NCBI RefSeq assembly: GCF_001613325.1
Contig: NZ_BDCD01000011.1
Location: 248,001 to 312,000 of the forward strand
Reading direction: 5' to 3'
DNA: 64,000 nucleotides
From: Nocardia yamanashiensis NBRC 100130
Lineage (GTDB): Bacteria > Actinomycetota > Actinomycetes > Mycobacteriales > Mycobacteriaceae
Below the pieces are notes generated by a model. The model saw only the letters and a list, made by a program, of their open reading frames with translations. It was not told the origin of the DNA and searched no databases. The translations under genes and the position numbers were made by a program. Shown here piece by piece: positions 8,952 through 19,092 of the stretch (the stretch's first letter is position 1; each line of letters begins with the position of its first letter).

Positions 8952-10103
8952 CTAGTCCGGCCCGTTGCCCTGGCCGCCCTGCGGGTTGACCGAAATCCGC
9001 ACCACGCGATCGTCGTACTGATTGGGCTGCCCGTCGGTCTTGTTCACCGTGGACACCCAGACGATGCCGTTGCCCGCCGGGGACGCGCCGTCCAGCCGCC
9101 CGTACTTGTCCTGCGCCAGCAGCGACGGGGCCGCCGTCACCGCGTGGGTGTTCTTGTCCGCCAAGGCCAGTGCCAGGGCTTTCTGATTCGTCAATGCGAT
9201 GGCCACGCCGTCGGTCGCCGCCGCGCACCCCGCCACGCCCGGATGGTCCTGCCAGGTCCAGGCTTTGGTGATCGACCCGTCGGGGGCGATGCGCTGCAAT
9301 CGATCCTCGGTGGCGGTGCGGTCGGTGACCCAGATGCTGTCCACGTGGTCCGAGCACACCCCGCCCGCGACGCCGATACCGCTGGCCATCACCTCGGGGG
9401 CGGCGCCCGGGGCGGTGTCCAGGCCGAGCAGCTTGCCCGCGAGCGAGCCGTTGTCGGCGGCCGCTCCCGGATTGCCGGCATCACCGGTGAGCACCAGCAT
9501 CTTGCTCCCGGTGTGGAAGTCGAGGGACCCGCGATTACCGGTGGCGCCCTTCGGAATCCCGGTGAGCACCGGCTTCGGCGCGCCGCCGTTCTCGGTGGAC
9601 AGCCGCACCACCCGGTTGTCGCTGCCGGTGGTGATGTAGGCGTAGATCAGCCCGTCCTCGGGGTAGCTGGGGGACAAGGCCAGCGCGGTCAGCCCGCCGT
9701 CCCCGCTGCCGTCCACGTCCAGCCGGGCGATCTCGATCGGATCCGGCGGCGCCCCTTCGTCGGTGGCCTCCACCTTCAGAATGCGACCGGTCAGCCGCTC
9801 CGCCACCAGTCCGTGGACGCCGTCCGGCAGCACCACCACCCCGCCGGTGGTGTCCAGGCACGAGATCACCACGGCCGTATCCGGATCCACGCACGGCAGA
9901 TCCGGGCGTTTGGCGGAGGTCGGCGGGGCCTTGGAATCCTTGGTCTCCGGTTCCGCGTCCTGCCAGCTCGGCTCGGTGGTGAACGGGCTCGACGCGCGAT
10001 CGTCGAAACGTCCGCAGCCGGACAGCAGTACCGCGCCGAGCGTCACACCCAGCACGACCCTGCGTGCGCCCACCCCGATCCGGCCCGCGGCAACCAAACT
10101 CAT
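8952..10103 (-). CDS. lppZ: LppZ-like lipoprotein with PQQ/sorbosone-dehydrogenase-type beta-propeller
   Basis: Secreted lipoprotein of 383 residues. The N-terminal signal ends in the lipobox LLSGC near residue 30. A disordered Thr/Pro/Lys linker leads into a beta-propeller resembling sorbosone/glucose dehydrogenases (DGVHGLVAERLTGRILKV, DGGLTALALSPSYPEDGLIYAYITTGSDNRVVRL, NRGSLDFHTGSKMLVLTGDAGNP). The ATG at 10103 is preferred because a TAACGT box ends 7 nt before it and no Shine–Dalgarno is seen, so the mRNA may be leaderless. It is divergent from the DoxX-family gene, as lppZ and doxX (Rv3006/Rv3005c, from memory) are in M. tuberculosis. Enzymatic activity is unproven; many such lipoproteins bind the cell wall. 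Confidence 0.85.
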   Translation of the reverse strand: MSLVAAGRIGVGARRVVLGVTLGAVLLSGCGRFDDRASSPFTTEPSWQDAEPETKDSKAPPTSAKRPDLPCVDPDTAVVISCLDTTGGVVVLPDGVHGLVAERLTGRILKVEATDEGAPPDPIEIARLDVDGSGDGGLTALALSPSYPEDGLIYAYITTGSDNRVVRLSTENGGAPKPVLTGIPKGATGNRGSLDFHTGSKMLVLTGDAGNPGAAADNGSLAGKLLGLDTAPGAAPEVMASGIGVAGGVCSDHVDSIWVTDRTATEDRLQRIAPDGSITKAWTWQDHPGVAGCAAATDGVAIALTNQKALALALADKNTHAVTAAPSLLAQDKYGRLDGASPAGNGIVWVSTVNKTDGQPNQYDDRVVRISVNPQGGQGNGPD

Positions 10104-10238
10104 GGTTGAGACGTTACGGAAAACCCGCCGCCTCCGCTCGAACGGGGGTCGGCCATCCTCCGACAAGCCGCAAACGCGACATGGACACGCCCGCCGACTG
10201 TCGTGTGGATAACGCTCCGGGCGCATACTCTGACCCGC

Positions 10239-11162
10239 GTGACTGAGAAGCCGAACGAGCCGTCCGCAGGTGCGGGGGGCGCCGACACGCCCGCGCCCAA
10301 GCCGGTGGGTGAACCGGTCCGCAGTCCCTTCGACTCGCCGACCGAAGTGTTCGCCACGTCCTCCGTCAAGGAGGAGGTCACCACCCCCGACCTGACCAAG
10401 GACACGCCGGCCCCGGCGTCCGCGGACGTGCCGCGCACCGACGAGGAACTGGGCCTGGATCCCGAGGTGCCGCTGTACTCGGAGCTGAAGAACTCGATCC
10501 CGCGCCAGGCCGACACCAAGGCCAGCACGCCCGATCCGGCGGCCCCGACCTATGCCTTCGCCAGCATCCCGCCCGCGCCCGCGGTCCCCGCCGACGGGTC
10601 CTCGCGCTTCCGGCGCGGCGACGACCGGCGCGGCACCCTGGATCTCGGACTCCTGTTGCTGCGCTTGGTCATCGGCGGCACCTTCATCTACCACGGCCTG
10701 CAGAAGGCGACCGGCTGGTTCCATGGGCCGGGCCTGGACGGCATCAAGACCGCGATGGAGAACGGCGGCTGGAAGCACGTCGACATCTCCGCGCCGCTGC
10801 TCATCGCGGGCGAGCTCGGCGGCGGCATCCTGGTGGTGCTCGGCCTGGCCACCCCGCTCGCGGCGGGCGCGGTGCTGGCGGTCATCCTCGACGCCTGGAT
10901 GTGGAAGCAGGGCATGGTGCCCGGGTTCCAGTATTCGGCCAAGGCGAATTCGACCGAGCTGGAATCGATTCTGGCGGGCATCGCCACGGTGCTGATCCTG
11001 ACCGGTCCCGGCCGGCTGTCCTTCGATCGCAATCGCGGCTGGGCGACCCGGCCGTTCCTGGGATCGCTGGCAGCGCTGGTCGCCGCCGTCGCGGCCGCCA
11101 TCCTCACCTATATCTATCTGCACGGCGGCAACCCGCTGACGGGCATCGGTCCCTTCGACTGA
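10239..11162 (+). CDS. DoxX-family membrane protein with long acidic N-terminal extension
   Basis: Protein of 307 residues. The first ~125 are Pro/Ala/Asp-rich and probably disordered and cytoplasmic. After them comes a DoxX domain with four membrane helices (DLGLLLLRLVIGGTFIYHGLQKATGWF, LIAGELGGGILVVLGLATPLAAGAVLAVIL, SILAGIATVLILTGPGRLSFDR, AALVAAVAAAILTYIYL). In M. tuberculosis the syntenic DoxX (Rv3005c, from memory) forms a membrane redox complex with SodA and SseA that handles thiol and radical stress. The GTG at 10239 lies 7 nt after a TACTCT box, fitting a leaderless start; an upstream in-frame ATG at 10203 falls inside the divergent promoter. A 16-bp terminator follows. Confidence 0.88.
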   Translation: MTEKPNEPSAGAGGADTPAPKPVGEPVRSPFDSPTEVFATSSVKEEVTTPDLTKDTPAPASADVPRTDEELGLDPEVPLYSELKNSIPRQADTKASTPDPAAPTYAFASIPPAPAVPADGSSRFRRGDDRRGTLDLGLLLLRLVIGGTFIYHGLQKATGWFHGPGLDGIKTAMENGGWKHVDISAPLLIAGELGGGILVVLGLATPLAAGAVLAVILDAWMWKQGMVPGFQYSAKANSTELESILAGIATVLILTGPGRLSFDRNRGWATRPFLGSLAALVAAVAAAILTYIYLHGGNPLTGIGPFD

Positions 11163-11183
11163 CGAACTGCCCCCCGAAATACC

Positions 11184-11221
11184 AAGCGGCCGGGATGATC
11201 CGATGATCATCCCGGCCGCTT
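11184..11221. terminator. Strong hairpin after doxX-like gene
   Basis: A perfect 16-bp stem (AAGCGGCCGGGATGAT and complement) with a 6-nt loop lies 21 bp after the stop codon. It separates this gene from the convergent gene at 11284. Confidence 0.85.
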
Positions 11222-11283
11222 CGTCTGTGTACCGGACGCTCCGGTAAGGGGGTCAGCGGGGGTTCACCCCCGCGACCCGTTTC

Positions 11284-11583
11284 TCACCATTCGGTGGAGT
11301 TGAACCGCTGCCACTCGTCGAACGTCTCCTGATGCAACCGCATCACTTCGCTCGATTTCATGTCGATCTGCTGGTTCAGCAGCGCGCGATGCGAGGCGAT
11401 CTGCGCCAATTCGCCCGGCTCCGCCATGATTTCGGCGGAATCCAGCTCCCGGCTCTGCGCGGCCAGTTCCTCGGCTTCGGCCAGCAGCACCTTCGCCTGC
11501 GCATTGCGGGCATCGCCGCGTTCCAGCATGGCGGTGTATTCGGCAAGCATGGTGTCCGTCTTGCCGACGTATTCGATTGTCAT
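11284..11583 (-). CDS. Small coiled-coil protein of unknown function downstream of ilvD
   Basis: A 99-residue, strongly helical, acidic protein (MTIEYVGKTDTMLAEYTAML, AEAEELAAQSRELDSAEIM, LNQQIDMKSSEVMRLHQETF) with heptad-like spacing but no membrane segment or known domain that I can name. The start ATG is preceded by AGGGGA, giving good translation signals. It lies 15 bp downstream of ilvD on the same strand and is probably co-transcribed with it. Function unknown; the size and charge pattern would suit an adaptor or a WXG100-like helical hairpin, but the WXG motif is absent. Confidence 0.7.
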   Translation of the reverse strand: MTIEYVGKTDTMLAEYTAMLERGDARNAQAKVLLAEAEELAAQSRELDSAEIMAEPGELAQIASHRALLNQQIDMKSSEVMRLHQETFDEWQRFNSTEW

Positions 11584-11598
11584 TCCCCTGCTCTCTGT

Positions 11599-13440
11599 CT
11601 ACGGCACGCGCCGCACTGCACCCTTGTCGGCCGACGTCGCCAGCGCGGCGTACGCGCGCAGCGCCGTGGTAACGGGCCGTTCGCGGTGCGCGGGCTGCCA
11701 AGGCCGCTCGGACGCTTCCATTTTGCTGCGTCGCTCCGCGAGAACCGCATCGGGGACCAGCAATTCGAGCGCGCGGGTGTGCACGTCGATGCGGATACGG
11801 TCGCCGTTCTCGATCAGGCCGATGGCGCCGCCGCTGGCCGCCTCGGGCGAGATATGCCCGATGGACAGGCCCGACGTGCCGCCGGAGAAGCGGCCGTCGG
11901 TGATCAGCGCGCAAACCTTGCCGAGCCCCGCGCCCTTCAGGAATGCGGTGGGGTGCAGCATTTCCTGCATGCCCGGGCCACCGGAGGGACCCTCGTAGCG
12001 GACCACCACCACATCGCCCGGCTGGATCTTCTTGCCGAGGATGAGCGAGACCGCTTCCTCCTGGGATTCGACCACCACGGCCGGGCCCTCGAAGGTGAAC
12101 AGGTCCTCGTCGATGCCCGCGGTCTTGAGGATGGCGCCGTCCGGGGCGATATTGCCGCGCAGCACGCACAGCCCGCCTTCGACGGTGTACGCGTGCTCGA
12201 TATCGCGAATGCAGCCACCGGCCTGGTCGGTATCGAGGGAGGACCAGCGGTTCTCGGTGGAGAAAGGCACGGTGGTGCGCACCCCGCCGGGCGCGGCGTG
12301 GAACAGCTCGACGGCTTCCTCGGAAGCCTTGCCGGAGCGGATGTCCCAGGTGTCGAGCCATTCGTCGAAGGACTTGGTGTGCACGGTGGTCACATCGGTT
12401 TCGAGCAGCCCGGCGCGGCGCAGCTCACCGAGGATGGCCGGAATGCCGCCGGCCCGGTGCACGTCCTCCATGTGGTAGTCGGAGTTCGGCGACACCTTGG
12501 ACAGGCAGGGCACGCGACGGGAGATCTCGTCGATGGACTGCAGATCGAACTCGATCTCGCCCTCCTGCGCGGCGGCCAGGGTGTGCAGCACGGTATTGGT
12601 GGAACCGCCCATCGCCACATCGAGGGCCATGGCGTTGTGGAAAGCCTTGACGTTGGCCACGTTCCGCGGCAGCACCGAGGCGTCGTCGTCGCGGTACCAG
12701 CGGTTCGCGATATCGACGATGACCCGGCCGGCCTTCTCGAACAGCGCCCGGCGCGCGGCATGGGTGGCCAGGGTGGAGCCGTTGCCCGGCAGCGACAGCC
12801 CGAGCGCCTCGGTGAGGCAGTTCATCGAGTTGGCGGTGAACATGCCCGAGCAGGAACCGCAGGTCGGGCAGGCGGACCGCTCGACCTCGCTGAGCCCGTC
12901 GTCGGACACGTTCGGCGAGGCGCTCGCCGAGATGGCGGTGATGAGGTCGGTCGGAGCCTGCGCCACGCCGCCGACCACCACGGCCTTACCGGCTTCCATG
13001 GGACCGCCGGAGACGAACACGGCGGGGATGTTCAGGCGCATCGCGGCATTGAGCATGCCGGGAGTGATCTTGTCGCAGTTGGAGATACACACCAGCGCGT
13101 CGGCGGTGTGCGCGTTCGCCATGTACTCCACCGAGTCGGCGATGATCTCGCGCGAGGGCAGCGAGTACAGCATGCCGCCGTGACCCATGGCGATGCCGTC
13201 GTCCACGGCGATGGTGTGGAACTCGCGCGGCACGCCACCGGCGGCGCGAACCGCCTCGGCCACGATCTCGCCGACGTCCTTCAGGTGCACGTGGCCCGGT
13301 ACGAACTGGGTGTAGGAGTTCGCGATGGCGACAATCGGCTTACCGAAGTCGGAGTCGGTGAGGCCGGTCGCGCGCCAGAGCGCGCGAGCGCCCGCGGCAT
13401 TGCGTCCGGCGGTGGTGGTGCGTGAGCGAAGCGGTGGCAT
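11599..13440 (-). CDS. ilvD: Dihydroxy-acid dehydratase
   Basis: IlvD, 613 residues, dehydrates 2,3-dihydroxy-isovalerate and 2,3-dihydroxy-3-methylvalerate in Val/Ile/Leu synthesis. It has the Fe–S cluster cysteines in [14 protein letters not shown] and [19 protein letters not shown], and the C-terminal [23 protein letters not shown]. The ATG at 13440 is chosen because it begins the conserved [26 protein letters not shown] region and is preceded by GAGG at 4-nt spacing. It is divergent, with cfp6 between, from the ilvBNC operon, so most of the branched-chain pathway is clustered here; in M. tuberculosis, from memory, ilvD is elsewhere. Confidence 0.97.
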   Translation of the reverse strand: MPPLRSRTTTAGRNAAGARALWRATGLTDSDFGKPIVAIANSYTQFVPGHVHLKDVGEIVAEAVRAAGGVPREFHTIAVDDGIAMGHGGMLYSLPSREIIADSVEYMANAHTADALVCISNCDKITPGMLNAAMRLNIPAVFVSGGPMEAGKAVVVGGVAQAPTDLITAISASASPNVSDDGLSEVERSACPTCGSCSGMFTANSMNCLTEALGLSLPGNGSTLATHAARRALFEKAGRVIVDIANRWYRDDDASVLPRNVANVKAFHNAMALDVAMGGSTNTVLHTLAAAQEGEIEFDLQSIDEISRRVPCLSKVSPNSDYHMEDVHRAGGIPAILGELRRAGLLETDVTTVHTKSFDEWLDTWDIRSGKASEEAVELFHAAPGGVRTTVPFSTENRWSSLDTDQAGGCIRDIEHAYTVEGGLCVLRGNIAPDGAILKTAGIDEDLFTFEGPAVVVESQEEAVSLILGKKIQPGDVVVVRYEGPSGGPGMQEMLHPTAFLKGAGLGKVCALITDGRFSGGTSGLSIGHISPEAASGGAIGLIENGDRIRIDVHTRALELLVPDAVLAERRSKMEASERPWQPAHRERPVTTALRAYAALATSADKGAVRRVP

Positions 13441-13565
13441 GATTCCTCGGGTTTCGTCGCAGGGGGGCTGTCTGGCGACTGCGCCGATGTGATTCGGCGG
13501 CCAGTCCACGTTACTCCCGTGCTCACCCCGCAATTACCGCCGGTAGCAACCTCGCGCACCCCGAA

Positions 13566-14072
13566 CTACGGTGTGTCGCCCTCGGGCTTGGTCTCCGCGG
13601 CCGCTTCGTCCTCGTCGTCCGCGTCCTCCGGCTCAGCGAACGGATCCGGGATTCGCCCGCCGGATGCTGCGACCAGATCCGCGAGCCGGTCGTAGCCGAC
13701 AGCGGGCAAAGTCACATTCGTGTCATCGCTCAGGTGCAGCTGGAGGAACCCGCGCTTCGGGATGCGCAGCCCCCGCACCTGGTCCCAATCGAGGTGGCGC
13801 GTGGAGAACATCGAGCGCACATCGATGCCCTTCGCGGACACGGTGGTCCGCACCCGCTCGACCCAGATCGCCGCGGCGATCGGGATCGCGAACAGGATCC
13901 ACAGCACCTTCGGGGCCCCGAAGAACGGGAAGGCCACCGAGAAGAGCAGCAGAAACACCCCCAGGTGCGCCAGCCGGGGGAGGCGGATCACGCGACCCGC
14001 GTCCGATTCCGGCGCGGCGGTATGGGACGATCGAGCAGGTGGCACGGACTGATGCTGTGAGGACACACCCAT
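13566..14072 (-). CDS. cfp6: PH-domain membrane protein, CFP-6-like
   Basis: Protein of 168 residues with a short polar N-terminus, two membrane helices (LAHLGVFLLLFSVAFPFF and VLWILFAIPIAAAIWVERV, about 33–72) and a bacterial PH (PH_6) domain (RTTVSAKGIDVRSMFSTRHLDWDQVRGLRIPKRGFLQL). The C-terminal tail is highly acidic (AEPEDADDEDEAAAE). Its position divergent to ilvB matches cfp6/Rv3004 in M. tuberculosis, where the secreted low-molecular-weight antigen 6 was named. It probably sits in the inner membrane with the PH domain inside. Function unknown. Assignment rests on domain and synteny. Confidence 0.8.
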   Translation of the reverse strand: MGVSSQHQSVPPARSSHTAAPESDAGRVIRLPRLAHLGVFLLLFSVAFPFFGAPKVLWILFAIPIAAAIWVERVRTTVSAKGIDVRSMFSTRHLDWDQVRGLRIPKRGFLQLHLSDDTNVTLPAVGYDRLADLVAASGGRIPDPFAEPEDADDEDEAAAETKPEGDTP

Positions 14073-14144
14073 ATCCTCGCATCATGGTGAACGGACCCGA
14101 ACAACCGCACTGTCTCACATAATGGGACCCAATTGGTCAGAAGT

Positions 14145-14174
14145 TTGACTGAACGACCCACGCGCACATACCGT
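14145..14174 (+). promoter_or_regulatory. ilvB operon promoter (TTGACT – 18 nt – TACCGT)
   Basis: The -35 box TTGACT (14145–14150) and -10 box TACCGT (14169–14174) are separated by 18 nt. The -10 ends 7 nt before the GTG of the leader peptide, so transcription probably begins at the leader start codon itself. Confidence 0.6.
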
Positions 14175-14181
14175 CGAGCGC

Positions 14182-14229
14182 GTGAATCGATTCGAGTTGC
14201 TCGTAATCGGCCGGCGCGTCCAGCGCTAG
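14182..14229 (+). CDS. ilvB leader peptide (Leu-Leu-Val-Ile attenuation peptide)
   Basis: A 15-codon frame, MNRFELLVIGRRVQR, read from GTG to TAG. It has four consecutive branched-chain codons (TTG CTC GTA ATC) and a later Val. In related corynebacteria a similar short peptide controls ilvBNC by ribosome-mediated attenuation. Its Arg codons overlap GGCGCGTC (14213–14220), which can pair with GACGCGCC at 14270–14277, just before the terminator hairpin. A ribosome stalled at Leu/Val/Ile codons would thus change downstream pairing. Start and function are inferred, but the residue content and position are hard to explain otherwise. Confidence 0.8.
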   Translation: MNRFELLVIGRRVQR

Positions 14230-14278
14230 AGCCGACGACTGTAGGTCTATTACGTCAGCTCGCAGCTGCGACGCGCCA

Positions 14279-14313
14279 CCCTCGAACAGCCTTGCGCTGT
14301 CGGGGGCTTTTTT
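14279..14313 (+). terminator. ilvB attenuator hairpin
   Basis: The stem CCCTCG-A-ACAGC pairs with GCTGT-CGGGG (one bulged A, one G·U), followed by CTTTTTTG. It lies 50 bp after the leader-peptide stop and 54 bp before ilvB, the standard place for an attenuator. Confidence 0.8.
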
Positions 14314-14366
14314 GTGTTCAGGCAAGTCTCATGGACTGGAACGACAAGCAGTAAGGAACCAAGACG

Positions 14367-16325
14367 GTGAGCGCACCTACCGCCCGGCCCGGGCCCTCGG
14401 CCCGCAGGCCCGCGCCTTCGGCTACTCAGCCGACCGCGGCTCCGGCCGCGACCCCGAATCGTCGCCAGGTCCCGCCCGAGCGGGTAACCGGCGCGCAATC
14501 GGTCGTCCGTTCGCTCGAGGAGCTCGGCGTCGACACGGTATTCGGTATTCCGGGCGGTGCGATTCTTCCGGTCTACGACCCGCTTTTCGACTCGGTCAAG
14601 GTCCGCCACGTGCTCGTGCGGCACGAGCAGGGCGCGGGTCACGCCGCGACCGGCTACGCCCAGGCAACCGGCAAGGTCGGCGTCTGCATGGCCACCTCCG
14701 GTCCGGGCGCGACCAACCTGGTGACCCCGATCGCCGACGCCCAGATGGACTCGGTGCCGCTGGTGGCCATCACCGGTCAGGTCGGCCGTTCGCTGATCGG
14801 CACCGACGCCTTCCAGGAAGCCGATATCTCGGGCATCACCATGGCGTGCACCAAGCACAACTTCCTGGTGACCGACCCGATCGACATCCCGCGCATGATC
14901 GCCGAGGCCTTCCACCTGGCCTCCACCGGTCGCCCGGGCGCGGTCCTGGTCGACATCCCGAAGGACGTGCTGCAGGCGCAGACCACCTTCTCCTGGCCGC
15001 CGGAGATGAAGCTGCCCGGCTACCGTCCGGTCACCAAGCCGCACGGCAAGCAGGTGCGCGAGGCCGCCCGCATGATCATGGACGCCAAGGCGCCCGTGCT
15101 CTACGTCGGCGGCGGCGTCATCAAGGCCGATGCCTCGGCCGAACTGCTGGAGCTGGCCGAACTGACCGGCATCCCGGTGGTCACCACCCTGATGGCGCGC
15201 GGCGCGTTCCCCGACACGCACACCCTGAACATGGGTATGCCGGGTATGCACGGCACCGTGGGAGCTGTTGCGGCGCTGCAGAAGTCGGACCTGCTGATCA
15301 CCCTCGGCGCGCGTTTCGACGACCGCGTCACCGGTCAGCTGGACTCCTTCGCGCCCAATGCCAAGGTCATCCACGCCGATATCGACCCGGCCGAGATCGG
15401 CAAGAACCGCCACGCGGACGTGCCGATCGTGGGCGACTGCCGCGAGGTCATCACCGAGCTGATCGAGACCCTGAAGGCCGACCCGGCCGCGCAGGGCAAG
15501 CAGCCGCTGCTGGAGCTCACCGAATGGTGGGGCTACCTCTCGGGCGTGCGCGATCAGTACCCGCTGGGCTGGAAGACCCCGTCCGACGGTTCGCTGTCGC
15601 CGGAATTCGTGATCGAGAAGCTGGGCGAGCTGGCCGGTCCGGATGCCATCTACTGCGCCGGCGTCGGCCAGCACCAGATGTGGGCCGCGCAGTTCATCAA
15701 GTACGAGAAGCCGCGCACCTGGCTGAACTCCGGTGGCCTGGGCACCATGGGCTACTCGGTGCCGGCCGCCATGGGCGCCAAGATGGGCATGCCGGACCGC
15801 GAGGTCTGGGCCATCGACGGTGACGGCTGCTTCCAGATGACCAATCAGGAACTGGCCACCTGTGCCGTCGAGGGCGTGCCGATCAAGGTCGCGCTGATCA
15901 ACAACGGCAACCTGGGCATGGTCCGGCAGTGGCAGACGCTGTTCTACGAGCAGCGCTACTCCAACACCGACCTGGGCACCCACACCCTGCGCATCCCCGA
16001 CTTCGTGAAGCTCGCGGAAGCCCTGGGCTGCCACGGCATTCGCGTGGAGAAGGAAGAGGACGTGGAGGCCGCGATCCGCGAGGCGCAGGCCATCAACGAT
16101 CGTCCCGTGGTGATCGACTTCATCGTCGGCAAGGACGCGCAGGTGTGGCCGATGGTCGCCGCCGGCACCTCCAACGACGAGATCATGGCCGCCCGCGGCA
16201 TCCGCCCGCTGTTCGACGACGACGAGTCGATCGCCGAGCCGGCCATCATCCACGAGGCCATGTCGCACGAGCAGGCCAGTGTGACCGCCCACGAGCGCGC
16301 CGCCCAGAAGGGGACCGAGGCATGA
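14367..16325 (+). CDS. ilvB: Acetolactate synthase large subunit
   Basis: Thiamine-diphosphate enzyme of 652 residues catalysing the first common step of branched-chain amino acid synthesis. The Pro/Ala-rich N-terminal extension (about 40 residues) is usual in actinobacteria. The core has [49 protein letters not shown] with the catalytic Glu, the FAD region, and the C-terminal ThDP/Mg site [15 protein letters not shown] … [12 protein letters not shown]. The GTG at 14367 is preceded by AAGGAA at suitable spacing. It is followed by ilvN with a 4-bp overlap and ilvC, all under the attenuator upstream. Confidence 0.97.
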   Translation: MSAPTARPGPSARRPAPSATQPTAAPAATPNRRQVPPERVTGAQSVVRSLEELGVDTVFGIPGGAILPVYDPLFDSVKVRHVLVRHEQGAGHAATGYAQATGKVGVCMATSGPGATNLVTPIADAQMDSVPLVAITGQVGRSLIGTDAFQEADISGITMACTKHNFLVTDPIDIPRMIAEAFHLASTGRPGAVLVDIPKDVLQAQTTFSWPPEMKLPGYRPVTKPHGKQVREAARMIMDAKAPVLYVGGGVIKADASAELLELAELTGIPVVTTLMARGAFPDTHTLNMGMPGMHGTVGAVAALQKSDLLITLGARFDDRVTGQLDSFAPNAKVIHADIDPAEIGKNRHADVPIVGDCREVITELIETLKADPAAQGKQPLLELTEWWGYLSGVRDQYPLGWKTPSDGSLSPEFVIEKLGELAGPDAIYCAGVGQHQMWAAQFIKYEKPRTWLNSGGLGTMGYSVPAAMGAKMGMPDREVWAIDGDGCFQMTNQELATCAVEGVPIKVALINNGNLGMVRQWQTLFYEQRYSNTDLGTHTLRIPDFVKLAEALGCHGIRVEKEEDVEAAIREAQAINDRPVVIDFIVGKDAQVWPMVAAGTSNDEIMAARGIRPLFDDDESIAEPAIIHEAMSHEQASVTAHERAAQKGTEA

Positions 16326-16825
16326 GCACCACCCACACCCTCTCCGTGCTGGTGGAGGACAAGCCGGGCGTGCTGGCGCGCGTGGCATCGCTGTTCTCGC
16401 GCCGCGGGTTCAATATCGAGTCCCTGGCCGTCGGCGGCACCGAGATCCCCGAGATCTCGCGCATGACCATCGTGGTCACGGTGGAGGATCTGCCGCTCGA
16501 GCAGGTCACCAAGCAGCTCAACAAGCTGGTGAACGTCATCAAGATCGTCGAGCAGGACACCGAATCCTCGGTCGCCCGCGAGCTGATCCTGGTGAAGGTG
16601 CGCGCCGACGCCAGCGTCCGCACCCAGGTCATCGAGGCCGTGAACCTGTTCCGCGCCAAGGTGATCGACGTGTCGCCCGATGCGCTGACCATCGAGGCCA
16701 CCGGTACCCGCTCCAAGCTCGACGCCCTGCTGCGCATGATGGAGCCCTACGGCATCCGTGAGATCGTGCAGTCCGGTGTGGTCGCCGTCGGTCGTGGACC
16801 GAAGTCGATCACCGCAACTCGCTAG
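16322..16825 (+). CDS. ilvN: Acetolactate synthase small (regulatory) subunit
   Basis: IlvN, 167 residues, is the ACT-domain subunit that confers valine feedback inhibition on IlvB. The N-terminal ACT domain ([38 protein letters not shown]) is followed by a second, divergent half ([37 protein letters not shown]). The ATG overlaps the ilvB stop by 4 bp, so the subunits are translationally coupled. The length is typical. A 99-bp gap to ilvC carries its own AAGGAGAA ribosome-binding site. Confidence 0.97.
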   Translation: MSTTHTLSVLVEDKPGVLARVASLFSRRGFNIESLAVGGTEIPEISRMTIVVTVEDLPLEQVTKQLNKLVNVIKIVEQDTESSVARELILVKVRADASVRTQVIEAVNLFRAKVIDVSPDALTIEATGTRSKLDALLRMMEPYGIREIVQSGVVAVGRGPKSITATR

Positions 16826-16897
16826 TAACAGGCCGCCGCGGCGGCCCCGGCCCCGTCATCCCGGCATGCTTTTGGCCGGGATCCACCGAAGCTTTAA

Positions 16898-17938
<1,041 letters not shown>

Positions 17939-17950
17939 GGTTTTGATGCG

Positions 17951-17985
17951 AAAAGGCCCGGCATCCTTTGGATGCCGGGCCTTTT
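17951..17985 (+). terminator. Terminator of ilvBNC operon
   Basis: A perfect 16-bp stem (AAAAGGCCCGGCATCC and complement) with a TTT loop and a T-run at the end of the 3' arm starts 12 bp after the ilvC stop. It also marks the left edge of the accessory block. Confidence 0.9.
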
Positions 17986-18008
17986 CACGTGCCGGGGGCC
18001 GGTGGGTT

Positions 18009-18299
18009 TCACGAGCTGCCGAATGCGCCCCGGGGCACCGCGTTCCGCCACCCGTCGCGGTCTCGATCGCGATCATTGTTGTGCCGCCGATTGTCCCAGC
18101 GGTTCCAGCGGTCGTACGAGTAGTCGTCGTCCCATACGCCGTGATGCCCCGGCCGGGCGATGTCGGCGGCGCCCGGTTCGGTCAGCGGCACCTCTGCCGT
18201 TGCCGGAACGCTCACCGCCGCAAGCGGAATCGCGACCAGCAGGCCCGCGGCGGCCGCCTTGACGAAGAGCTTTCGAGGAGTCGATTTCGCAGCTTTCAT
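18009..18299 (-). CDS. Small secreted Asp/Arg-rich protein
   Basis: Protein of 96 residues. A clear Sec signal (basic MKAAKSTPRKLFVKAAA, hydrophobic GLLVAIPLAAVSV, cleavage near ATA-E, about residue 35) is followed by a very hydrophilic mature part dominated by Asp, Arg, Asn and Trp (WDDDYSYDRWNRWDNRRHNN, DRDRDRDGW). No known domain. The upstream in-frame region lacks a good start, so the ATG at 18299 is used. Mature peptides like this occur widely in Nocardia and mycobacteria with unknown roles. Confidence 0.7.
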   Translation of the reverse strand: MKAAKSTPRKLFVKAAAAGLLVAIPLAAVSVPATAEVPLTEPGAADIARPGHHGVWDDDYSYDRWNRWDNRRHNNDRDRDRDGWRNAVPRGAFGSS

Positions 18300-18363
18300 A
18301 CCGGCGACTCTGCCCGATCCTCGGCGTGAAAGACCATGGTGCTGCCACGAATACGGTGAAAGA

Positions 18364-19011
18364 TCAGGGTGCGGTAGTCCTCCGGGATGAGGTGCGCACC
18401 AGGGTGATCCCGATGGCCAGCAGGGCCAGATACGCGAGCCCGCCGACGGTGGCGGTGGTGCCCCAGCCATTGGCGGCGTAGAAGTTCGCGGGGGTGTTCC
18501 CGAAGAACAGCGACGGCACGAACAGCAGGTTGATCACCGCGAGGGCGTAGGTCATCCGGGCCGTCCAGGCGGGGAGCAGCCGGGTCCGGAGCACGGCGAA
18601 TCCGATGCAGGTCCAGAAGAGCGCCTCCAGTATCCGGGAGATGCTGCCGTACAAGATGTAGGTGCCGCTGACGGCGATGGTCGGATCGATGTCCACGTCC
18701 GACTGGATGGCGGCCCCGGTTTCCAGTCCGACGCCCACGAAAGCCATTGCCATCCAGAGTGTTCCGGCGGTCGCGACCAGTGCGCCGATGAAGTCGAGCT
18801 CGGGGTCGGCTCGTTTCACCAAGTACCCGAACCCGGTGATGAAGACGACCGTCATCGTCATGCCGATCAGTGCGAACAGCGTGCGGGTCAGGATGTTCCA
18901 GTCGGGCGGCGGGCCGTCGTAGACGAAGTACAGGGGGAGTACGACGAAGGTGCAGGCGGCGCCGATGACGGCGGCTGTTCCGGTCACCCGGCGAAGCGTT
19001 GGCGTGTCCAT
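18364..19011 (-). CDS. Multi-pass membrane protein (DUF4386-like), TetR-controlled
   Basis: Protein of 215 residues with about six membrane helices (for example TGTAAVIGAACTFVVLPLYF, LFALIGMTMTVVFITGFGYL, FIGALVATAGTLWMAMAFVG, YALAVINLLFVPSLFFG, GLAYLALLAIGITLV). The pattern resembles DUF4386 family proteins, but I hold that assignment loosely. It is divergent from a TetR-family gene, with a palindrome (19019–19039) directly upstream of its own ATG, so it is probably repressed by that regulator. Substrate or role unknown. Confidence 0.75.
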   Translation of the reverse strand: MDTPTLRRVTGTAAVIGAACTFVVLPLYFVYDGPPPDWNILTRTLFALIGMTMTVVFITGFGYLVKRADPELDFIGALVATAGTLWMAMAFVGVGLETGAAIQSDVDIDPTIAVSGTYILYGSISRILEALFWTCIGFAVLRTRLLPAWTARMTYALAVINLLFVPSLFFGNTPANFYAANGWGTTATVGGLAYLALLAIGITLVRTSSRRTTAP

Positions 19012-19018
19012 GGCGGCA

Positions 19019-19039
19019 ATAGTATAAGACTTATACTAT
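19019..19039. promoter_or_regulatory. TetR-type operator (ATAGTATAA–GAC–TTATACTAT)
   Basis: A perfect inverted repeat with 9-bp arms and a 3-bp centre, strongly AT-rich against a GC-rich background. It lies 7 bp before the membrane-protein ATG and 53 bp before the divergent tetR start. Binding by that TetR is inferred. Confidence 0.7.
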
Positions 19040-19092
19040 AAGGGGTATGTTAAAGTTTCCGGTCAGGTATTCCCGCTGATCGGAGGTGGTTT

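Noticed and set aside
10104..11210. Long minus-strand frame continuing upstream of lppZ
   Set aside because: It runs antisense through the doxX-like gene and has no family resemblance; the lipoprotein signal begins at 10103.
14331..14354. Seven-codon ATG frame (MDWNDKQ) between the attenuator and ilvB
   Set aside because: No branched-chain codons and no ribosome-binding site; probably only leader sequence.
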